DNA of 7,848 nt from Minisyncoccota bacterium. Its GTDB lineage: Bacteria > Patescibacteriota > Minisyncoccia > Phycocordibacterales > UBA9973. A program made the translations under genes and the position numbers. A model generated the notes under the pieces. It was not told the origin of the DNA. It did no database searches and saw only the letters and a list, made by a program, of their open reading frames with translations. Positions 1 to 5,492 of this stretch are shown in pieces (within the stretch, counting starts at the first letter, position 1; every line of letters starts with the position of its first letter). The DNA lies in assembly GCA_018060905.1 (NCBI GenBank), contig JAGOVD010000020.1, positions 1 to 7,848 on the forward strand, in the 5' to 3' direction.

Positions 1-737
1 AGAAGCATAACGCTCAAGATAATACCGATCATACCAAGTCCAAAGCCGAGACTGGTGAGGTATGGGATCATGTAGAGTACCATCCATGCAAAGAAAAATT
101 GAATGCTGAAATAGAGGACGACAATCCGCCGTGCATGAAGGTGCGCATTGATTGCACGAAAAGAATCACTAAATGAAATCTTGGGTAGATGGGTAGGGAG
201 GGGGATTTTGGCTGTTGTCTTGATGAGGATTGCAGAGAAACACACCGCAAGTGCTGCGGCGATGTAGGTCCCAGAGAACCCGATAGTAGTTGCAATGAGG
301 CTCGCTGCCATCGGTGCCATGACCCACCCGGCATTGTTGAGTGTGAGATATATTCCGCGGATATTACCCGTGACGGCTTCTCGGCTGTAGTGCTCGATCA
401 CGAGATCAAATCCGTACCAGATGACGGTGTTGAGGGAGAAGTACAATATGAAGACGAGTACAAACCAGGTGTGTGCTGCAATTGTCCCAAGGGCAAGGAG
501 AAGGAGCATGCACAGCACGAGCGTACCGACGAGGAATTTGCTCGATCCGGTCTTGCGCACTATGTTGCCCGCGCCAATGAGAAATACCAGTGAGAGGGCC
601 GACGAGAGCGTGTAGGCGAGAGTTATCTGTAGCCCGCTCGTGTGCAGAGCAAGCACCGTCGAGTTGAGGTATGACAACAGGGCCACATGTACCGAGAAGA
701 AAAATGAGGCGAGGAAGATTGGCCGAAGCGGACGCAT
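1..737 (-). CDS. MFS-type transporter, 3' end outside the window
   Basis: The first 245 codons of a polytopic membrane protein are visible; the frame runs open off the left edge, so the C-terminal half is missing. Hydrophobic segments lie near residues 7-29, 36-57, 68-88, 90-110, 133-152, 155-172, 203-223 and 228-245. A break with polar residues at about 173-202 resembles the central cytoplasmic loop between the two six-helix halves of the major facilitator superfamily. The loop between helices 2 and 3 reads GAGNIVRKTGSSK, a degenerate form of MFS motif A (G-x-L-a-D-r-x-G-r-k). The substrate cannot be told. The ATG follows the RNase J TAA after one base (TAAtATG) and has no Shine-Dalgarno sequence, so translation probably depends on coupling to RNase J. 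It is the last visible gene of the minus-strand operon. The MFS assignment rests on topology and the weak motif A; another multi-helix transporter family remains possible. Confidence 0.78.
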   Translation of the reverse strand, partial: MRPLRPIFLASFFFSVHVALLSYLNSTVLALHTSGLQITLAYTLSSALSLVFLIGAGNIVRKTGSSKFLVGTLVLCMLLLLALGTIAAHTWFVLVFILYFSLNTVIWYGFDLVIEHYSREAVTGNIRGIYLTLNNAGWVMAPMAASLIATTIGFSGTYIAAALAVCFSAILIKTTAKIPLPTHLPKISFSDSFRAINAHLHARRIVVLYFSIQFFFAWMVLYMIPYLTSLGFGLGMIGIILSVML

Positions 738-738
738 A

Positions 739-2604
739 TTACATCAATAATATCACAGGAATGACGAGCGGTCGCTTCGCAGTCTTTTGGAGGAGGTATT
801 TGCCGACGGTATCTGCCACCGTGTTTTTGAGTCCGTCGATGTCGGCAGTTCCCATATTTTTGGTTGCCATTTCAACAGTGCGCTTCGTAAGGATACGGGT
901 CTGGCGGAGGAGCTCTTGGTTTTCTTTGAGATAGACAAATCCACGAGAAATGATATCGGGAGACTTGCGAAGCATACCTGTCTTTTGGTCAATGACGACC
1001 ATGACGACGAACATACCATCCTCTGAGAGCATCTGACGATCGCGAATGACGACGTTTTGCTCATCGCCGACTGAGAATCCATCAACCATCATTGGGCTTG
1101 ATGGAGCTTTTTCTTTTCGAACACCAATCTTTGTACCGTTGTCAGTGATTTCGATGATTGAGCCGTTATCAGGAACAACAATGTTCTGTTCTGGCATACC
1201 GAGTTCCATGACGAGTTCTTTGTGGAGTTCCAAACGGAAATGATTTCCATGAATTGGGATAAAGAATTTTTCGTTGATTTTTTTGTGCAACCACTTCACA
1301 TCTTCTTTGTTGCCGTGACCAGTTGCATGCACGATTTCCTCTCCAGGGGTTCGGTAGCTTATCAAGCGGACTCCTTGGCGAGACAAACCATCTTTCATCT
1401 TTTCTACCGCGCGTTCATTTCCTGGAATGACGGATGCAGAAAGAATAATACGATCACCTTTTTTGAGCGAAAGCTTCTTGTTTGTTTTCTGCGCGATACG
1501 ATTCAATCCTCCAAATTCTTCACCTTGGGCTCCTGTAATGAGGACAAGGATTCGATCTGGTGGGTACTTGTCTATCTCTTCAACTGAAATAATGGTACCT
1601 TTTTGTACTTTGAGTAATCCTGCTTCTAAGATGATTTCAATATTTGATTTCATTGAGCGGCCTTCGAGCACGATCTTTTTGCCCATCTCTTCGGCTATTT
1701 CGATTATTCGAATCAGTCGAGTGATGTGAGACGCAAACGCAGCCATGAAGATTCTGTTATTTTTCTCTCTTCGCAAGATACTCTCGATACCTTGGTGCAC
1801 TTTGATTTCTGGCATCGCAAATCCTTCATTTTCGATGTTCGTCGAGTCGGTCAGGAGAAGTAGTGTCTTTGAATTGTCAAAGATTTTGTACTCTTCTTCT
1901 TCACGGTCAGTTACAACACCGTCGATCTGGTCGAGCTTGTAGTCTCCCGGAGTGACGATATCACCGTACGGTGTTTCGATAATAATACCCATAGAGTCGG
2001 GGATTGTGTGAGTAACGCCCCAAAACTTGACCTTCATAGCACCGAGCATGATGGAGTTGTCATTTTCTACGACGATTGCGTTGAGTGGGGGGAGGTGAGG
2101 GAATTCAGCTTGTCGTTTCTTGAGCATCAACACAGAGAGGTTACGAGAGTAGACAGGTGGGTTGCCGATACGAGAGAGTACGAGTGGGACGCCGCCGATA
2201 TGGTCCAAGTGACCGTGGGTGATGATGAGTGCGCGGATTTTATCCTTGCGTTCTTCGAGGTATCGTGTGTTGGGGATGATGTAATCAATACCCGGAGTTT
2301 CTCCAGAAGAAAAGTGCATTCCTGCATCAATGACGATGATGTCATCGCCGATCTCGATGACCGTCATGTTTTTGCCGATTTCTTCGACACCGCCAAGTGG
2401 GATGATACGGATAACGCCTGGGTCAGGGTTGGGGATGTGCGCAGTCTTACGCTCGAGTGGTTCGTTCATGAGATCGTTTGCGTTCATGGTCGGCTGTGCA
2501 GGGCGTCGGCCACGGTCAAACTGCCGTCGGTTTCCGAAGGATCGTTTTGGCTTTGTAAAAGGTTTCTTTGCTGGATGTGGGTGATGTGGTTTTGTTGGTT
2601 CCAT
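739..2604 (-). CDS. rnj: Ribonuclease J (metallo-beta-lactamase/beta-CASP RNase)
   Basis: 621-aa RNase J, a zinc-dependent enzyme with 5'-3' exonuclease and endonuclease activity in mRNA decay and RNA processing. The beta-lactamase core starts near residue 63. The metal motif HGHLDH is at 130-135, the next ligand histidine in THTIPD at H199, the bridging aspartate in GDYK at D221, and late histidines in TGHG (H430) and PIHG (H452). The 22-residue spacing of the last two matches H368 and H390 of B. subtilis RNase J1. DSTN (253-256), GRSM (315-318) and IPGNERAV (393-400) are typical of the beta-CASP region and its return to the core. The C-terminal domain (about 515-621) contains PDIISRGFVY and ends in RPLVIPVI, as in the family. 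Residues 1-60 form a proline-rich, strongly basic extension not needed for catalysis, perhaps for RNA or ribosome contact (inference). The ATG lies 2 nt after the upstream stop and lacks a Shine-Dalgarno sequence; M40 and M46 are possible later starts. Confidence 0.95.
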   Translation of the reverse strand: MEPTKPHHPHPAKKPFTKPKRSFGNRRQFDRGRRPAQPTMNANDLMNEPLERKTAHIPNPDPGVIRIIPLGGVEEIGKNMTVIEIGDDIIVIDAGMHFSSGETPGIDYIIPNTRYLEERKDKIRALIITHGHLDHIGGVPLVLSRIGNPPVYSRNLSVLMLKKRQAEFPHLPPLNAIVVENDNSIMLGAMKVKFWGVTHTIPDSMGIIIETPYGDIVTPGDYKLDQIDGVVTDREEEEYKIFDNSKTLLLLTDSTNIENEGFAMPEIKVHQGIESILRREKNNRIFMAAFASHITRLIRIIEIAEEMGKKIVLEGRSMKSNIEIILEAGLLKVQKGTIISVEEIDKYPPDRILVLITGAQGEEFGGLNRIAQKTNKKLSLKKGDRIILSASVIPGNERAVEKMKDGLSRQGVRLISYRTPGEEIVHATGHGNKEDVKWLHKKINEKFFIPIHGNHFRLELHKELVMELGMPEQNIVVPDNGSIIEITDNGTKIGVRKEKAPSSPMMVDGFSVGDEQNVVIRDRQMLSEDGMFVVMVVIDQKTGMLRKSPDIISRGFVYLKENQELLRQTRILTKRTVEMATKNMGTADIDGLKNTVADTVGKYLLQKTAKRPLVIPVILLM

Positions 2605-2606
2605 AC

Positions 2607-4181
2607 TTATTGTTTGTTATTGATAGTAGTGCGTGAAAATATTTTCCATACGGTATCGACGGTGGTGTGCCAATCGAGTGCTTCGATATAGCGGTCACTC
2701 ATCGCGGGTAGATATCGAGGGATGGAAACATGGAGTGATGATTTTGTAATAAAGGGGTATGCATTGCTGTACAGTGCAAGTACTGGCTCGTATGTTTGCG
2801 GAATATCGACGTCATACTCGCGTGCCAATACGATGGGGTATTGGCTGGATCTGAGGCGGTCTTGAAATATGCCAGGATCAAACGCTTTGACGGTGACAAC
2901 GATACCAAACTGAGCGAGTGCTTGCGCAAGCGTTTGTGCAGTGCGCAATACGAGCTCATCATTCTCGACAGCGATAGCAAACCCAACCGGTGCACCATCT
3001 TTGGAAAGCGTTCCGTCAGTATAGGTATATCCGAGAGATTTCAATTCGTTGAAAATATCATCGGTGCTCGCAGGGGTGTCAGTGTGACTCGTCGGAGTAC
3101 TCGGGAGTATCCCGTAACCGTTTTCAACTGTAGCAAGTATGGCGTTTTTGTCAACTGCACGATGGAGTATCTCTACAAATTTTTGGTTCCCGAGTATTGG
3201 TTCACTGCGCTGGCGAAACAGTGCGACGTTGTATCGGCTGGCTATTTTTTCAATAGAGAGATCGTCGTTTGTTACTTGTGTTGCGGTCTTTGATGTTGCA
3301 GCGATGGTCATATCGATACTACCGCTGTTGAGGGCTTCGAGGAGGTCATTTTGATTGGCAAAAAAGGCGACACGGTACGTAGCAACGTATGTTTTTCCGA
3401 GGGCATAGTTTTTATTGCGACGCAGTTCGATTGCGACAGGAACATTGTTTTCCGTAGTTAGTGCCCGAAACGTATACATGCCACTTCCGATTGGTTTGAG
3501 ATTTGCGGGAGCATCAGTAAATGATTCTGCTGGCACAGCGCTCCATATATGTTCAGGGATGATACCAATGGTCGCTCGTGATAGGAAGTCGGGTCTCGGC
3601 TCGCCAAAGCTGATACTCACCGTCGTTGGAGAGGGGGTTGTGACGGTCGCTCCTTGCCAGTACGTACTCGTCGAGGGGTTCAGTAGTGGATCGGCGAGAG
3701 TCGCAATGGTAAACGCGACATCGGTACTCGTGAGAGGTTTTCTATCACTCCATTTCAACTTGTCACGAAGTACAAATGTGTAGGTGAGTCCGTCAGGAGA
3801 AAGTGTATATGACTGTGCAAGTTCTGGAACAACAGTGCCATCAGTCGTCTCTTTCCTCATGAGACCTGCAAAAAGGAGATTCGTCAGTGCCACATCAGTT
3901 TCCGTGGTTGCGATGATGGGGTTGATGAATCGGGGTGCACCGATGACGCCTTCGGTGATCGTGCCGCCTCGAGCAGGGATAGGGACGAGGAATCGAGCAT
4001 TAATCGTGATAAGGAGAATATAAAAAACGACGATAATTGAAGCGAGCAATCCATAGAGGATGAATCCATACCACGTCAACGGCGGAGTACACAGCGCGTT
4101 GAGTGTCTGTCGAGAAGGGATTTTGTGTTGGGTGATATATGAGAAAAAGGTGGTCATACGCGATGACACACTATGGGGCAT
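2607..4181 (-). CDS. Membrane-anchored SBP_bac_5 family solute-binding protein (peptide/nickel type)
   Basis: 524-aa protein related to DppA/OppA extracytoplasmic binding proteins. Residues 1-36 are polar and basic and residues 37-60 form one hydrophobic helix without a lipobox, so it is probably an N-in signal anchor with the binding domain outside. The domain begins at GGTITEGVIGAPRFINPI (72-89). Family hallmarks follow: ELAQSYTLSPDGLTYTF (120-136), LKWSDRKPLTSTDVAFTI (142-159), GIIPEHIW (206-213), PIGSGMYTF (230-238) and ELRRNKNY (252-259). RAVDKNAIL (341-349) matches the usual R-x-A-x-D-(K/R)-x-x-I segment. Near residues 449-470 the sequence passes almost directly to a stretch resembling the late D-x-P-x-x-x-L-Y segment. 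The usual block with W-x-S, G-x-N and a D-x-L-L helix appears to be missing. No permease or ATPase gene adjoins it. The start is supported by GAGAG six bases upstream, the only Shine-Dalgarno-like site in the window; M9 is an alternative. Substrate unknown; oligopeptides would be usual for the family. Confidence 0.87.
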   Translation of the reverse strand: MPHSVSSRMTTFFSYITQHKIPSRQTLNALCTPPLTWYGFILYGLLASIIVVFYILLITINARFLVPIPARGGTITEGVIGAPRFINPIIATTETDVALTNLLFAGLMRKETTDGTVVPELAQSYTLSPDGLTYTFVLRDKLKWSDRKPLTSTDVAFTIATLADPLLNPSTSTYWQGATVTTPSPTTVSISFGEPRPDFLSRATIGIIPEHIWSAVPAESFTDAPANLKPIGSGMYTFRALTTENNVPVAIELRRNKNYALGKTYVATYRVAFFANQNDLLEALNSGSIDMTIAATSKTATQVTNDDLSIEKIASRYNVALFRQRSEPILGNQKFVEILHRAVDKNAILATVENGYGILPSTPTSHTDTPASTDDIFNELKSLGYTYTDGTLSKDGAPVGFAIAVENDELVLRTAQTLAQALAQFGIVVTVKAFDPGIFQDRLRSSQYPIVLAREYDVDIPQTYEPVLALYSNAYPFITKSSLHVSIPRYLPAMSDRYIEALDWHTTVDTVWKIFSRTTINNKQ

Positions 4182-4187
4182 AGGGTT

Positions 4188-4192
4188 CTCTC
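4188..4192 (-). promoter_or_regulatory. Weak Shine-Dalgarno-like site for the solute-binding protein gene
   Basis: On the minus strand GAGAG lies six bases before the ATG at 4181, in the 14-nt gap after the secG stop. It is a partial match to the AGGAGG consensus. It is the only start in the window with a recognisable site, and it sits at the one tight operon junction where the gap exceeds three bases. That fits a need for independent initiation where stop-start coupling would be less efficient. Confidence 0.45.
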
Positions 4193-4195
4193 AGG

Positions 4196-4414
4196 TTAGA
4201 GAATGATCACTGCGAGACTCGACGCGACAAATACAACCGAGACTCCAGCCGTGAGCAAGAACAAAAAGCGTTCGGCTCCTCGACGAGTTTGGAAGAATGA
4301 TGCGTTGTCACCACCGAGTGAAGTCCCAGAATCAGACTGTGCTCGTTGGAGGAGTACAAGACCGATGAGGGCAATGCTCGAGATGATTTGTATGAGATGC
4401 AGAGTATTTGCCAT
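4196..4414 (-). CDS. secG: SecG, preprotein translocase subunit
   Basis: 72-aa SecG, the small accessory subunit of the SecYEG channel that assists SecA-driven export across the cytoplasmic membrane. There are two hydrophobic helices, about residues 5-23 and 48-70. Between them is the family loop: LLQRAQSDSG (21-30), a glycine-rich GTSLGG turn (30-35), then FFQTRRGAERF (40-50), which matches the SecG pattern F-x-x-R/T-R-G-x-E-x. Length is normal for the family (about 70-110 aa). The ATG at 4414 has no Shine-Dalgarno sequence, and a TGn-extended -10 box lies 15 bases upstream, so the gene probably has its own promoter as well as read-through from rnr and capA. The binding-protein gene follows after 14 nt. 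secG and rnr are neighbours in Firmicutes too, so the linkage seems old or repeatedly favoured. Confidence 0.94.
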   Translation of the reverse strand: MANTLHLIQIISSIALIGLVLLQRAQSDSGTSLGGDNASFFQTRRGAERFLFLLTAGVSVVFVASSLAVIIL

Positions 4415-4429
4415 AGGTGAAACGTGTCT

Positions 4430-4458
4430 ATTGTAGCAAATAAAAGGGAATTGGCGAA
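4430..4458 (-). promoter_or_regulatory. Promoter before secG, extended -10 type
   Basis: On the minus strand the -10 hexamer TACAAT (4435-4430, 5 of 6 matches) is preceded by TGC, giving a TGn extended -10. At 17-bp spacing the -35 position reads TTCGCC (4458-4453), only 3 of 6 matches, which an extended -10 can tolerate. The predicted start at about 4423-4425 leaves a leader of only about 9-11 nt. It lies in the 70-bp gap between capA and secG, the only sizeable gap inside the operon. I see no terminator hairpin there, so it would be an internal promoter. Confidence 0.55.
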
Positions 4459-4484
4459 TGTTGACAATCTATGGATGAATGTTT

Positions 4485-5489
4485 TTATTGAGACAGTGAA
4501 GTGATCAGTTGCTCGCCTTGATGTAGGAAATCTAGAGAGGGAACTCCATCACGCGAGAGTTGGATTGAAGTGAAGTCATATGTGGTTGGGGTACTTTTTT
4601 CTAAGGTTGCAGTAAATATACCGGAGATGCCGAGGATCCCTGTTGTGGTGAGTTTGCCACTACCAACAAAGTTGCCGAGTGAGTAGGCGATCACTCCACG
4701 GTTGTATGTCTCTATTTTGCGAAGCACGTGTGGTCCTGATCCGAGGATGAGGTCTGCACCCGCATCGACAGCAGTTCGTGCCATGAGCTCGACGTTGCCA
4801 CGGTCTTCACTTCCGACGTATTCGTTGGTACCAGGAACAGTAGTTTTGTCTGCACCTTCTGCTCCTCCGTGAAATATAACAATGACGAAATCGTTTGCTT
4901 GCTTCAGTGCCATGACTTGTCCGGTGATGAAGTCATAGTCATTGATCGTTTGTGCGGGTTCAGTACTCGAGAGTCCGAGGATGCCGATACGTTTGTCTTT
5001 CACGGTGATGCTTGCTGTTGGTTGTGTTGGCGAAACAAATGGGATACCTGCTTCCTTAAGCACTGTTTCGGTGTCCTCCAGACCTTCGCGCATGAAATCA
5101 TACGAATGGTTGTTCACGAGTGAGACGAAATCAAATCCAGCAGTACGAAGCGCTTCTGCAAACGAAGGATCACCGGCAAATGCATGACACATTGTCGGGA
5201 TGTACACGCATTTTGTCATGCGGTCAGGAAGAGCAAATGTGCCTTCGAGATTGCCGATCATGAGGTCGGGCTGTTGGAGCTCCGCTAAAACATGTTGAAA
5301 GACCGTTTCGTTGTATGTGATATCTTGATTTGGGACCATGTCGCCCACCCACCCAATCGTTATAGCGGTTGGCGTATGGCGGGGTGAGACAAACACTCCT
5401 GTCGGCGCTTCGGCCCATAAGATAGAAGCCGTACATACGACGGTTACAATGACGAGTGTGCTCGAGATGAAGAGGAGATGAGATCGCAT
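4485..5489 (-). CDS. CapA/PgsA-family exported metallophosphoesterase-like protein
   Basis: 334-aa member of the CapA (PGA_cap) family, which has a calcineurin-like metallophosphoesterase fold. An N-terminal signal peptide is likely: basic start, hydrophobic residues 5-24 and a possible cleavage after AEA (26-28). An uncleaved anchor is also possible, and C19 lacks a proper lipobox. Metal-site motifs occur in family order: GD (49-50), GNLEG (79-83), NNHSYD (126-131), FHGGAEG (206-212), GSGPHV (250-255) and YSLGNF (269-274). C93 and C101 lie just before the NNH motif and could form a disulfide outside the cell. The family is named for poly-gamma-glutamate capsule synthesis, but no capB/capC-type genes are present, so a capsule role cannot be inferred; an envelope phosphoesterase or glycan/peptide-related function is only a guess. 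The ATG comes three bases after the RNase R stop (TAAcctATG), with no Shine-Dalgarno sequence, indicating coupled translation. Confidence 0.9.
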   Translation of the reverse strand: MRSHLLFISSTLVIVTVVCTASILWAEAPTGVFVSPRHTPTAITIGWVGDMVPNQDITYNETVFQHVLAELQQPDLMIGNLEGTFALPDRMTKCVYIPTMCHAFAGDPSFAEALRTAGFDFVSLVNNHSYDFMREGLEDTETVLKEAGIPFVSPTQPTASITVKDKRIGILGLSSTEPAQTINDYDFITGQVMALKQANDFVIVIFHGGAEGADKTTVPGTNEYVGSEDRGNVELMARTAVDAGADLILGSGPHVLRKIETYNRGVIAYSLGNFVGSGKLTTTGILGISGIFTATLEKSTPTTYDFTSIQLSRDGVPSLDFLHQGEQLITSLSQ

Positions 5490-5492
5490 AGG

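Noticed and set aside
189..593. 134-codon plus-strand frame rich in Cys, Glu and Asp, resembling a small metal-binding protein
   Set aside because: It is antisense to the MFS-type membrane protein. Its acidic and cysteine codons are complements of hydrophobic codons in the transporter helices.
2008..2691. 227-codon open frame on the plus strand
   Set aside because: It lies wholly antisense to RNase J and the end of the binding-protein gene. Its product is rich in Asp, Val and Trp without recognisable motifs, as expected of a mirror frame, while the minus strand encodes clear family motifs over the same bases.
4456..4483. Seven-base direct repeat GAATGTT on the plus strand in the capA-secG gap, considered as an operator
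   Set aside because: Two copies 21 bases apart are short enough to arise by chance in AT-rich spacer DNA, and there is no symmetry or further copy.
4415..4484. Possible terminator between capA and secG
   Set aside because: No stem of useful length followed by a T run is present on the minus strand, so the genes are likely still co-transcribed.
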